Positions 33,377 to 43,695 of a DNA stretch of 64,000 nucleotides are shown here, piece after piece. The position numbers and the translations under genes were made by a program. The notes under the pieces are model-generated. The model searched no databases, was not told the DNA's origin, and worked only from the letters and a program-made list of their open reading frames with translations. Origin of the DNA: Amoebophrya sp. A120 (lineage: Eukaryota > Sar > Dinophyceae > Syndiniales > Amoebophryaceae); the NCBI GenBank assembly GCA_905178155.1, contig CAJINV010000014.1, positions 964,116-1,028,115 on the forward strand. The letters are read 5' to 3'. Each line of letters starts with the position of its first letter. Positions within the stretch are counted from its first letter, which is position 1.

Positions 33377-35911
33377 TCACTGCTGTTCCTGTATTCCTTC
33401 CAGCTCCAACTCTTGCAACCACTGCACAATCTGAGCCTGCTTTGCCGAAACAGTTGTCGGCTCACTTTTCTTCTTGATCGAAGCCGGAGTTTTTGTTTTC
33501 TGGCCTACTTCGATTTCCGATTCGTCCGCCTTTTTTGAAATCGCCCCCTCCTCATCCAATCCGCGTTCTTTTCTATTGCCTTCGGGAAGATGATCAACAA
33601 CTTCTTCGCTTTCGCTTTTCTCGTCCCCCGCTGCCATTTTCAGGAACAGTTGCAGCATAAGCAGCGCCCCGTCCTTTTCGCAGCCCAGGATACGGTCGCT
33701 GACCGCCATGGCAACGTGGTGCTTTTCGACGGTGAAAGCTGAAGTCTTTTCCGCTTCCCCCTCCCCATCCGCCGGCCACTGCAGCAACTTTTCCACCAAA
33801 TCGCGCAGACCCCCGTGAACGGCGAAATCCAAACAGTTCTTCCCGGTCGCGTCGCGGATGTCGCGGAGGGGGAGCTGACGTGCTGTCGGTTGTACATCAC
33901 GGACATAGTTTTTGCACAAGTGAGACCACAGCAGCAGGCTGGCCACGACGTAAAACTGCTCGCCCGGTTCCCAGAATAACAGATTGCTGTTCGCGGCCAG
34001 CATGGGACAGTTGGCGGCCTCGGAGCCGTCAGGTGGTGCGAGTTGTGGATCAGTAGTAACCTTTTCAGAAGTGCTGGTCGTGCAGCCGTCCATCAGACCC
34101 GCAGCTGCATTCGTCACCACTTCTGGCCTTGTCGCGTTCCCGCTTCCGTGCTCTTCTACCTGCTCCAAACTTTCTTGCACCAGCACCCGCGTCCGCGCCG
34201 AAGTCGCAGCCACTTTGTCCGTACCTAGAACGAAGCTCGTGTCCGAACCCAGCTCGATATTGAGAAAGGAAAATGTCGCATCCCGTACGCTCGTGCGGAC
34301 GGCTTGTGGCCAGGTCTGGAGGGTTCTTGGAGGCGAGGACGCGGCCGAAAAGTAGATATCTGTTGTTTCTGCCTCCAAATCCGCAAACACGACCGGTTCC
34401 ACGGGCCGGAGCCGTGCCTTGAAGATGATTTGCTGCGGCGTGAACCTCTGCAAATCTGCGTCGTCGGTTACAGTGCTGCAGAACCGCATGTTTTTGTGAT
34501 GATAATCTTCCACGGCTGTTGTACTAGCAACCCGATCATCTCCTCCGGAGGCACTGTTCATTCCCATAATTTTCATTTCCCTTTCTAGCACGCTCTCCAC
34601 GACTCGGAGAGCTTCGCTCCAGTCCACCCGACTCTTGCGGACCAAGCTTGGCCCCTGCTGGAGGTAGGCCTGTCGCTCCGCGGCGCTCAACCGCTCAAAC
34701 CGGCTGCCGCCTAAACCCGTTTGTGCGTGGAGAAGCGCCTCCAGCGCGGCAGCGTCGGAAATTTCCAAGGCATCCTCTTCCGCATCCAGTTCCGAGGCGG
34801 ACCGCCACTGGAGGGGCGTTACGGCCGCAGCCAGCAAGCGAGATGACGCATGTTGGTCCTCGTCTCCCGCCTGCAACACCGCGTCCGAGAGTTTGTCGAT
34901 CTGTTCGGTATTCGGGTCGATCTTTTCCTGCAGCGGTAAGTCCTCAAAGAGCGCAATCCACTTTCGAACTTTCTTCTCCACAAGCTTCTGAAGTTCCAGC
35001 GCCACCTCGCAGTTGCGTGAGAACTGCCTTCTGGCGGCCAAAATCTTTTGTCGTAACCGTTCTCTGCGGCTGTCCAAATAGCTTTCCGGATCCACACTCG
35101 CCTGCACCTCAAGCCCGGTCTCGCAATCGACGAGCTGCACGAACCGGGGGGTCGGGAAAAAGCTTTTGTTGGAACTGCAACTCTTCAACAACTCTTGCAG
35201 CTGGTGGTGCGGCGGCGGCGGCGTGACGCGCTTATTTCCATTTTTTCCTCCGTGGTCGTCTGCGTGCGACCTTTCCTGCTCATGATCTCCGGCAGAATCT
35301 ATATCTACCTCGCTCAGACTCGCCGCTGTGCTCGCGGGACTAGCGTCTTTGTCGGGTAGTTTGCTTGCAAAAATCCTCGCATGTTCATTTTGCAAAAAAC
35401 CTCCGACTGCCTGATCGGGACAAGAACCCGCAGAGAGGTCCTCGCTGCCGTCGTTCTTGATGTCCTGATCCAATCGCGCGTCACCCGGTAACAACGAAAC
35501 TCCATCCGGCAATCCGACAATGTGGCCTAGCGGGTCGAAGCTGTTCACGGCGCCGGGGAAGATCCGCGGGCGGCAGCCCGCCGCAATCCGCTCGTCGGTC
35601 CAGAGATGCGCGGTCGGATGGTCCTCTTTCTCGAACGACGACAAGGTTCCCTCCTCCTGGCTCCGGCGCGGAACATTTTCCGGCGTCCACCAGTGGCTTG
35701 CCAAGATGGTGAGCGCGGCACGAACCGCGTCGGGACTGCCCTGCGGTTCGAACACCAGACTTTGCACGCGGCGGAGTTGCCGCTCGTGATCCACAGGAAA
35801 CTGGAACGTGTCGCTCGGGGGGGAATGGGGGTTGATGTTCTCCGGCCCGGGACTTGCCGCGGACCAGAGCGGCGGGTAGCGCTCCTGCAACAAAACAAAC
35901 TGCGGCCTCAT
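33377..35911 (-). CDS. 844-aa protein with ankyrin-like repeats near the C-terminus
   Basis: A single uninterrupted frame of 844 codons runs from ATG 35911 (MRPQFVLLQERYPPLW) to a stop at 33377. It is the only long gene here without a visible introner. The N-terminal 330 residues are mixed and acidic. A helical basic region (YLDSRRERLRQKILAARRQF) follows, and then a region with no recognised domain. Around residues 670-760 the pattern LRDIRDATGKNCLDFAVHGG, LRDLVEKLLQW fits one or two ankyrin repeats. The C-terminus is charged and Lys/Glu-rich, ending EGIQEQQ. I infer a protein-interaction role. No catalytic motif or signal peptide is seen. Confidence 0.75.
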   Translation of the reverse strand: MRPQFVLLQERYPPLWSAASPGPENINPHSPPSDTFQFPVDHERQLRRVQSLVFEPQGSPDAVRAALTILASHWWTPENVPRRSQEEGTLSSFEKEDHPTAHLWTDERIAAGCRPRIFPGAVNSFDPLGHIVGLPDGVSLLPGDARLDQDIKNDGSEDLSAGSCPDQAVGGFLQNEHARIFASKLPDKDASPASTAASLSEVDIDSAGDHEQERSHADDHGGKNGNKRVTPPPPHHQLQELLKSCSSNKSFFPTPRFVQLVDCETGLEVQASVDPESYLDSRRERLRQKILAARRQFSRNCEVALELQKLVEKKVRKWIALFEDLPLQEKIDPNTEQIDKLSDAVLQAGDEDQHASSRLLAAAVTPLQWRSASELDAEEDALEISDAAALEALLHAQTGLGGSRFERLSAAERQAYLQQGPSLVRKSRVDWSEALRVVESVLEREMKIMGMNSASGGDDRVASTTAVEDYHHKNMRFCSTVTDDADLQRFTPQQIIFKARLRPVEPVVFADLEAETTDIYFSAASSPPRTLQTWPQAVRTSVRDATFSFLNIELGSDTSFVLGTDKVAATSARTRVLVQESLEQVEEHGSGNATRPEVVTNAAAGLMDGCTTSTSEKVTTDPQLAPPDGSEAANCPMLAANSNLLFWEPGEQFYVVASLLLWSHLCKNYVRDVQPTARQLPLRDIRDATGKNCLDFAVHGGLRDLVEKLLQWPADGEGEAEKTSAFTVEKHHVAMAVSDRILGCEKDGALLMLQLFLKMAAGDEKSESEEVVDHLPEGNRKERGLDEEGAISKKADESEIEVGQKTKTPASIKKKSEPTTVSAKQAQIVQWLQELELEGIQEQQ

Positions 35912-36555
35912 GAGAAACGTTAGGGGAAGTAATTAGTATTAGTTAAAAATGAGTGGGGGTAATTGGTGGTCTAAGTAATTTGTAGCATTGAGTATACATA
36001 GAATTTGAGTGGTACCAGTGGCTAGGAGATGGTGCTTCTGAATCTTTACATGCGGGTATCGGACTGGGGATTCGGATTCTCGCGACATAGCATTGATGGG
36101 ATCTGTCGGTGATAGGTGGAGAAAAAAGATTCGGTAAGATCGAAGCGGTACTCTGGGTTATTCCTCAGCGACGGCCGCTAAGTAATTGCAATGCTGCTAT
36201 AATTCCGGGCGACAAAAAAAGACCGAGTCACTACTGCGATTCAATGCTTCCAGACACGCGCTAGTATTTGGACTAGTTCTCAGAGTACGTTCTGCGGAGA
36301 GACACGCTGCGCGCCCGCATAAACCACATTACCCCTGCCGCAATACGCGCCGCGCTGGACTAAGGCCTTGGGCTGCGGGACTGCTCCCCCGCACCGCAGC
36401 CCATAGCGCCCGCGCGCGGGCTGTATTTGATGTCCGCGCGAAACTCGAAGACCCGGACAGGGCAGGGAGCCGGCCGAACCGGGGAGGGCACAGGCCGGAC
36501 CGGACCAGGCGCAGGCCGGACCTGACCGGGCCAGGCACAGGCGAAGGCCAACATC
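35912..36555. other. Upstream flank of the ankyrin-like gene; GC-rich GGxCCGGxCC-type repeat near its end
   Basis: No exon is supported. At about 36460-36540 short words of the form CCGGACC/GGCCGGAC recur. This marks the edge of the repeat-rich strand-switch region. Confidence 0.5.
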
Positions 36556-36905
36556 ACATCTTCTCATGCAATGGCTGGCCAAAGTCACGCTCTCTCACGC
36601 CAAGGCCGGCCAAAATTGCATTTTCTTATGTGGAGGCTGGTCAAAATCGCACTTTTGGACAGAGTGACCGGGCAAGGTGGCATTTTTTCACGTCTGGGCC
36701 TCCCAAAGTCACATTTTCTTGCGTGCTGGGCCGCCAAAATCGCATTTTCTCGGAAAATGGCCCGCCAAAATTGTATTTTCTCGCGTGGTTGCCCGCAAAA
36801 GTCGCATTTTCTCGGATGTTGGCATCTCCAAATTGTATTTTCAGACGTGATAGCCCGTCAAAGTTGCGCTTTCTGACACAGTAGCTGGCCAAAGTCGCAG
36901 GGTGA
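36556..36905. repeat. Tandem array of ~30-38-bp units (left copy)
   Basis: About ten diverged units follow the consensus GGCCAAAATYGCATTTTCTC plus 10-15 variable bases. The same unit forms the array at 40485-41009. Confidence 0.85.
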
Positions 36906-36996
36906 AGCGGGTAACTGAAGCGGATAACTGGGACGGTTTTTATTTTTTTTGAAAATATTCGGGGAAAAAAATAAAAACTGGCCGTCCGGCGCACGA

Positions 36997-37055
36997 GAGT
37001 GCGCAAAATTGCAGCTCAAGCTCCGCTGTGGGGCTTGAGCTGCAATTTTGCGCTC
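36997..37055. repeat. Strong hairpin, ~23-25-bp arms
   Basis: GCGCAAAATTGCAGCTCAAG is followed after a short loop by its near-perfect reverse complement. Confidence 0.85.
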
Positions 37056-37204
37056 TTGGCGGCTTGCTTCCTCCAAAGCACAAATTTGCGCTGCGCAGCG
37101 CAGATGTGTGCCACGCGCGCCACAAATCCGGCCGGCACGGAGCAAGTGCGACTAGAAATGCACTGGTAAGGCAAATTCTGCCTTCTCAGTGAGATTCCCG
37201 CTGG

Positions 37205-37304
37205 NNNNNNNNNNNNNNNNNNNNNNNNNNNNNNNNNNNNNNNNNNNNNNNNNNNNNNNNNNNNNNNNNNNNNNNNNNNNNNNNNNNNNNNNNNNNNNNN
37301 NNNN
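37205..37304. other. Assembly gap (100 N)
   Basis: Exactly 100 N, the usual placeholder for a scaffold gap of unknown length. It lies inside the hairpin-rich region. Confidence 0.99.
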
Positions 37305-37339
37305 AGGCGCGCTGGTGTCGCAAACTAAAAGAGCGCGGG

Positions 37340-37394
37340 CAAGTATTGAAATAACTTAAACCAATACTAATGGTTTGAGTTATTTCAGTACTTG
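37340..37394. repeat. Hairpin with AGTATTG stem, ~24-bp arms
   Basis: AAGTATTGAAATAACTTAAA pairs with TTTGAGTTATTTCAGTACTT across a short ATACTAA loop. Confidence 0.85.
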
Positions 37395-37410
37395 CGCGGG
37401 TTCGGATTGG

Positions 37411-37478
37411 TTTGGCTTTGGAGGCGGTGCCATCAACTTGGCACCGCCTCAAAATCAAGCCGAACCCGCATGGTATGC
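37411..37478. repeat. Hairpin with GGCGGTGCC stem
   Basis: TTGGAGGCGGTGCC pairs with GGCACCGCCTCAA, extended outward by TTCGG.../...CCGAA. Confidence 0.8.
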
Positions 37479-37772
37479 CCAATCCAAAGGGAGGCCGGTG
37501 CCACGCACACGATAAAAAAAAAGAGTAAGTATATACACGCTTTTTATTATATTTAAAAACCCAATGGCACCCAGAAGCGAAGGACGGCGCTACGGTGGCG
37601 GTGCCACCCGGATGGCACCGGGTGGCGCCGGTTTGCTGAGTCGAGGTTTTTGACGCGAAACAGCATGCCACGGATGTGGTTTGCTGTGACGGCGAGCCGG
37701 GTCGCAATTTTGCGCGATGCGGCGCGCTTTTTTGCCTTTATGCGTGAGTGCGTCACAACTCTGAAAATTCTG

Positions 37773-37828
37773 CAGCAGAGAGGCGCTCGTAGCACGCTAT
37801 GGGCGCTTCTTTGCTGCAGAATCTTGAA
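37773..37828. repeat. Hairpin with TTCTGCAGCA stem
   Basis: ATTCTGCAGCAGAGAGGCGC pairs with GCGCTTCTTTGCTGCAGAAT, with two mismatches. Confidence 0.8.
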
Positions 37829-38231
37829 GCGGCCTCGAGGTTCGCCAAACCCTTCTTCAGGCTCAAGATAGAACGGAGCGCAAGGGGGAAGAAGAGGAAA
37901 AGCGCGAAAAAGTATTGAAGTAGGCGAGGGGAATACTCATGGCGCCTCCGCCCCTCTTGGCGAATAAAAGGGAAAAGGGGCGCAGGACCACGGTGGGCGT
38001 GCGGCGTTGATATGCCGTCCCTGCCGGCGCGCGACCTCAAGATGCCTCCGCGGGCTTACTCCTTGCCGGCGCGTGGCCTTCTAGGCGCCCAACGTGCGCG
38101 AGACACGGCCCGCGCCACTAAACCTTGGGCCTGCGCACCTTGTAGCCCTTAGTATTGCTCTGCGCTATTTTAATACTTTGGCTCGCGTTCCTCTCGTTCT
38201 GCCTGCTTCGCCGCCTTGGTGCCAATCCCCC

Positions 38232-38580
38232 GGGGCCCCTGTCCCAATGTGGCAGCGGGCGGGCGGGGGAACGCAGCCCCCCCCCACCTTCGGAGCACCC
38301 ATTGGGGATCGCCTGCACCAATCGGAAAGCCCTGCAGTTCCTTGGCAGTGCGGTTTCACCTCAGCGGGGCCCCTGTCCCAATGACGGCTCCCCCACGGCA
38401 GGGCACTCCTGGCAAGCCTGCTCTGGGAGTGGGGAAACATTGGGACAGGGGCCCCAAGGGAGTGACACCGGGCCAAAAGATCCCCAAGCGCGGCGACGTC
38501 GCCAGCCCTCGCCCCCTAGCGGGGCGGGGGGCGCAGCGCCTCCTTGCTTGGGGGCACCCATTGGGACAGGGGCCCCATCG
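38232..38580. repeat. Four dispersed copies of an 18-bp word in both orientations
   Basis: GGGGCCCCTGTCCCAATG occurs at ~38235 and ~38367, and in inverted orientation at ~38438 and ~38558. Any pair can fold back. No coding potential is supported in the stretch 37830-38840. Confidence 0.85.
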
Positions 38581-38839
38581 CGTTGGCACCGCCAGCACGC
38601 CTTGGAAAGCAAAGCCCAGAGGCTCGGCGTGCCCCGCCATATGTCAAGCCTGTTCCAGTATTGACTCAGTGCAAGGCAATACTGGCACGCCCTACGCCGG
38701 CGTTTCCGTCTGGGAGTCCAGCCGGAAAGGCATTGGGCAGGCATCCTCAGCGCCCTTCCGGCTAGAATTGCACTGAGAGGGCGCCTGCAGCTGGAACTCC
38801 AGCGGAGGGCGCCCCCTCGGTGCATTTCTAGCCGCAAAC

Positions 38840-39910
38840 ACAGCAGGGAGGCCAACTGCTCACGCAGCCGGAAACGGTCGCGCTGTCGGATGAGTATTGA
38901 TTTACTTTAAATCAATACTAATGCGCAGCGCTGCATTACAAATTTGCAAAGCAGCATGGCAAATTTGCAATGCAAGTCCAGACCTGCGGCCCCGCGTTGC
39001 AAATTTGCAATGCTGCAGTACAAATTTGCAATGCAGCATTGCAAATCTGCAATGCAAGTCCAGACGGCGGGCGGCGACTCGGGCTGATTTGTGTTGCATG
39101 AGCAGGGAGGCCAACTGGTCACGCAGCCGGAAACGGTTGCACTGCGGGGCGAGTATTGCCGTGCTTTAAATCAATACTAATTTGCAATGCTGCACTAAAG
39201 CAGCACGGCAAATTCGCAATGCAAGTCCAGACCTGCGACCCCGCGTGGCAAATTTGCATTGCTGCGTTACAAATTTGCAATGCAGAATTACAAATTTGCA
39301 ATGCAAGTCCAGACGGGGGGCGGCGACTCGGGCTGATTTGTGTTGCATGAGCAGGGAGGCCAGCTGGTTACGCAGCCGGAAACGGTTGCACTGCTGGACG
39401 AGTATTGATTTCCTTTACATCAATACTAATTCGCAATGCTGCATTACAAATTTGCAAAGCAGCATGGCAAATTCGCAATGCAGGCCCAGACCTGCGACCC
39501 CGCGTCGCAAATTTGCAATGCTGCCTTGCAAATTTGCGCTGCTGCGTTACAAATTTGCAACGCAGCATTGCAAATTTACAATACAAGGCCAGACGGCGGG
39601 CGGCGACTCGGGCCGATTTGTGTTGCATGAGCAAGGAGGCCAGCTGGTGCCGGAAGCGGTTGCACTGCTGGGCGAGTATTGGTTTACTTTAAATCAATAC
39701 TAATTCGCAGCGCTGCATTACAAATTTGCAAAGCAGCATGGCAAATTCGCAATGCAGGTCCAGACCTGCGACCCCGCATTGCAAATTTGTAGTGCTGCAT
39801 TACAAATTTGCAATGCAGCATTGCAAATTTACAATGCAAGGCCAGACGGCGGGCGGCGATCCCGTGCGAACTTGCAGTACAAATCGGCCCCCGGGCTGAT
39901 TTGTGTTGCA
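38840..39910. repeat. Tandem repeat, four units of ~250-275 bp, each with a foldback
   Basis: Each unit has GCAGCCGGAAACGGTYGC, then the hairpin AGTATTG...CAATACTAA (starts at ~38893, 39152, 39401 and 39675), then a run of short words such as TTACAAATTTGCAA and GCAATGCA. The short frames on both strands are products of this repeat, not genes. Confidence 0.9.
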
Positions 39911-39970
39911 TGTTCGGACGGGATCTAGGTTTGCACTTGGGGGGCGCGTTGTATCACTTGGCTCGTTTAG

Positions 39971-40017
39971 GCTCCGGACCGAAGGCATTTCCGACCTGTG
40001 CTCGGAAATACCTTCGA
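39971..40017. repeat. Hairpin with CCGAAGGYATTTCCGA stem
   Basis: CCGAAGGCATTTCCGA pairs with TCGGAAATACCTTCGATCCGG across a short loop. Confidence 0.8.
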
Positions 40018-40039
40018 TCCGGCACCTAAAAGGACTACC

Positions 40040-40110
40040 AGCTGTTTCCCCAAAAGAACCAGTGGCTCTGGCGGTACTGCCAGAGCAATGGTTCCTTTGG
40101 GGAAACAGCT
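40040..40110. repeat. Long hairpin (71 bp), largely paired
   Basis: AGCTGTTTCCCCAAAAGAAC pairs with GTTCCTTTGGGGAAACAGCT, and the inner part GGCTCTGGC...GCCAGAGC also pairs. Confidence 0.88.
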
Positions 40111-40340
40111 TGCAATCCGGCACCCAGAGGAGCCGCGGTCTCCGGCAGTACTTGCGGAAAAGTATTGGCCCAATTTGGGCCAATACTAAAAAGACGTGAA
40201 AACGCGCCGCATACGCGATGCAGATCAGCCCTCCTGGGCGAATTTGCATCTCCGACAAGACGCGTTGCTGCGAGTCCATTTTCAGTGCGGTTTTGCACTG
40301 CAAATCGACTCGCCCCGCGGAAGCCCGGCCGCAACGGATA

Positions 40341-40406
40341 ACTTTTTTCAGAAATGCGAAGCGTCGGACTTCATTTTGTCCGACGTTTCGAATTTCTGAA
40401 AAAGTT
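40341..40406. repeat. Long hairpin, ~28-bp arms
   Basis: ACTTTTTTCAGAAATGCGAA pairs with TTTCGAATTTCTGAAAAAGT, with the inner stem GTCGGAC/GTCCGAC. Confidence 0.85.
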
Positions 40407-40484
40407 TATTCGTTTCAGACGGGCAATCCGTTTTTCGCGTTTTCGCGTCGATTTCCAGGCGATTCGTTTCAGTCTTCCGTTTCA

Positions 40485-41009
40485 CCCCTGTCGCATTTTT
40501 GCATGTAGTGGCCTTCCAAAATTGCATTTTCTCGCGTGGTTGTCAGCCCAAAATTAGATATTTGTGCATGACAGCTGACCAAAATCGCATTTTCTTTGGT
40601 GATGGATGGCGACAGTCATATTTTCCCACAAGGTGGCTGGCCAAAATTGCATTTTCTTGTTTGGTGGCCAGCGAAAATTGAATTTTCTCCCACTGTGGTT
40701 GATTAAAGTTGCAAAATATTGGGCATTGGCCCACCAAAATCGCATTTTCGTGTCTATTGTCCAGCAAAAATTGCATTTTTTCGCTTCGAAGGCAGCCAAA
40801 AGTGCACTTTCTTGGGTAGTGGCCAGCCAAAGTCGCATTTTGCCGCAAGATGGCCGACAAAAGTCACATTTTCTCTTGTATTGGCCGGCCAAAGTTGCAC
40901 TTTCTCATGTGGTGGCCGGCCAAAATCGTATTTTTTCGCATTGTGGCCAGCCAGAGTTACAAAATCTCACACACTGACCGGCCAAAGTTGCAAAATTTTC
41001 TTCCTGTAG
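40485..41009. repeat. Tandem array of ~35-40-bp units (right copy)
   Basis: About 13 diverged units with the same consensus as the array at 36556-36905. The retrotransposon A1 repeat begins directly at its right edge. Confidence 0.87.
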
Positions 41010-41174
41010 TTCTATTGTATCAGCATCACACTTCTACACTGGGAATCACTTTACTACACTGGAGACATATGCGGCCGTCTGGTCATATGAATCGCCGAGC
41101 GCAAACGCGCGCTGCCGAGAGCCATCGGGCAGCAAGCGCCGATCTTTTCCGCCGGAAATCGGGTGGGGTGGCCC
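41010..41174. repeat. Split direct repeat A1
   Basis: 165 bp, about 97% identical to A2 at 47778-47942 by eye (roughly five differences). Starts TTCTATTG and ends GGGGTGGCCC. Confidence 0.92.
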
Positions 41175-41403
41175 GCTCAAACAAACCCCTCTTGCCAACG
41201 CATAGAAAGCCAATCGGCGTGCCTTCCGATGACACACGACGCGCGCGATGCGCTAGGTGAGAGTGCAGGCTGCGAATGAGCACGGCACTCAGCCTGCTAA
41301 CGGTCACACAATCTCCACAACTGCGTCTGCAGATCATCTCTTTCCAGAAAAAAACAGGCACAAAAAAACACATCTTCACACAGCGAGACCCTTTTTTTAC
41401 AAT

Positions 41404-43695
41404 CTACACAAGGTCGCCATCCGACGAGACGTTTCCACTTTCCCAGTTTTCAGCCATCACATGCGCAAGGTGTTCTACACTACTGGACACAGTCCCTTGC
41501 AATATTTGCAAGAAGTACTCATCCATCCCGAAACCCTCTACAAACTCTCCAAACAGGGACGGGAAAACCCGCAGCAGGACCGCCATTCTCTCATCCCGTG
41601 TCGGGTAGTCCGCCAGGTTGTAACCTGGCGGCACCCTCGTCGTCCACGGCTTCATGTCGCTCCGTGCGACTTCCTTCCAGAACTCTGCACGCAATCTGGT
41701 GTAAATCCACATCTGCTTCCCGCTTTTCCCCTGCTGCAGGAGGGTTTCCTGAGCACGCACGTTGTCTATCGCGTGGTCGAATCTACGACCTTTTCACTGC
41801 TCCCGATAAAACTTGATCGCCAGCGGCGCCGCCGCAGTTTCCAACATGTTGATGGGGTATCTGCGGCAGTCCTCATGCAGAAGTGCTGCCCAGCACTTCT
41901 GCCTCACACACCTGAACACGCCACTCTGCACAATTACTGCCGCAATAACCCCGTGCTTGTCCGACCACTGCGCGTCCGAGTAGAGAAGCAGGCTCTTCTG
42001 CTCTCCTTTTTCAAAAACCACGCTCCTCTGCAGCGGCATGCCCATCACATTTTGCACCGCATGCAACGCGTTCTTCACCGCCTCTGACGCGACCCTCTCC
42101 TCCTTATCCAGGTGCTGACGGATGGGTTTGAGGAGAGGACTTAACGACCTGTCTGCTATCGCCGCCAACACAAAGGTCAATCTCCCTACCAGTGTGCTAG
42201 CTTCCGATGTTTCCAGGATGAGCGACGCAATCGCAGCATCGCATGCCGTGCAGATCTGACTGCTCCTTCTTCGCCTGCGTCACTGCTACTGTGGGTTTTC
42301 CCGACCTGACATCAAACAACAGCCCAAGCACCTCCAAAAGGTCCGCCGCCTTGACCTTGTCACGCATGGCCGGGAGCCCACAAAGCTCCAAAAACTCCAG
42401 CAGCATCGTCCTGACCAGCTGCCCCAAGCCCTTCGCGACGAAGTTGGGGTAGTCGTCCACGTAGTCGTCGCTGTTGATCAGGTAGTGCTTTCTCAGCACT
42501 GACCTGATCAACTTCCCCGGCCGGCACCAGCCGGTCACGCTGTGTCTGCTGCCGAAAATGGCAGACACAGCTTGAAATCGGAAATACTTCTTCTCTTCCA
42601 GGTTGTAGGCCAAAGCACTATTGTATTTCCTGTGCTCCATTTTCACCATCAGGCTGTTGTAGCACTTTGCGATGTCTAAAAGTACTACTTCCAACTCGTT
42701 GATCGCCGTGCTGATCACACGTCTTACTTTCCTGTTGCTGCACACGCCGGCGTCGAGCGAGGGTTTTTTTGCATACACTGGACACTGCACGCCCGTCTTC
42801 ATCAGCTCTGGACTGATTGCTGGTAGTTCTCCTTTCACATACTGCGCAAATTCTTTTTCAAACTTCTTCTCCGCTGCTCTGCACCTCTGCAACACCTTGC
42901 GCGAGTGTTTGATGATTTTCCGTCCCGCCAGACTCGGGTCCGCCGCAACCGACGCGCTCACAAGTATGTCCAGCGGTGTGGGGATCGGTGCCCTTTTGTC
43001 AAGCGGAGAGCAGGAGTTGGCCGACACCGCCGGGTCGATCATTCTCACCTTGGTGGTTTGATGCCTTGGGAACCTCCTGTACGCAAAAAACGCCTTCTCC
43101 TGCTCCTCCTTGTTCGTGACAATGTCGTCTCCGATCGGGAAGGGCCCCTCCAACAGGGCGTATCCTAATTCCTTCACAATTTCCGTTTCCTGCATACACC
43201 GATCCCAGACTAACTTGATGTCACTGTCTCCCCACGCGGGTTTTTTGTGCACGCCGCGTAGCACACTCTTCACAGCGGCGCTTGGTTCATACTCTTCTAC
43301 ACACTTGCTCATCTTATCTCTTTTAGTTTTCTTCTCGGCGACCATGTTTCATCTACTTCACACTTGCCGATCATCGATAATCCTTCCAACCACACCGACC
43401 ATGCCCGCGGGTCGGTCGGGTGGAACTTTTCCCCGAGCAGCTCCCAGAAACCCAAGCTCTGACAGACTTTGGGTCTTCGCAGTTCTACTGGCACCTGTTC
43501 GTGCAATTCCTTGGACCTCTCCTTTGTGGCTTCGTGCCACTCTTTGATGCGTGCGTGCTTCTCTTTCAGCCCTTCTTCTGTCAGTAAAGACGGGTCCGGG
43601 AGGTGCGGCGCCACCTCGAAGGGGTGCTCACGAAGAGCGTCCACCTCCACTCTCTTGAGCACATTATGTACTTCTTCTTCTGTAGGTAACTTCAT
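41404..43695 (-). pseudogene. DIRS-type reverse transcriptase/RNase H, broken
   Basis: Coding begins at ATG 43695 (MKLPTEEEVHNVLKRVEVDA) and passes to an overlapping frame with its own ATG at 43345. That frame holds RT motifs: RRFPRHQTTKVRMIDPAVSA, LLDIAKCYNSLMVKM, QAVSAIFGSRHSVTGW and the catalytic-type YVDDY. Near 42255 the frame must change again to reach LVGRLTFVLAAIADRSLSP. RNase H follows with LLLYSDAQWS, ETAAAPLAIKFYREQ, then an in-frame TGA at ~41794, then IDNVRAQETLLQQGKSG and NLADYPTR. The acidic residues of RNase H are all present in order. Two frame changes and one stop make this copy probably non-functional, unless recoding is used. The stop at 41404 ends the unit before A1. Confidence 0.85.

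Noticed and set aside
38840-39910. Many 60-170-codon frames in the tandem repeat
   Set aside because: They arise from the repeat itself on both strands and share the same Gln/Ala/Cys-rich peptide; not genes.
36556-41009. CRISPR-like array
   Set aside because: Units are too diverged, there are no constant repeats with unique spacers, and the genome is eukaryotic.
41780-41800. TGA as selenocysteine or reassigned codon
   Set aside because: TGA ends many other frames here (for example the giant gene at 5364), and this element is otherwise frame-damaged.
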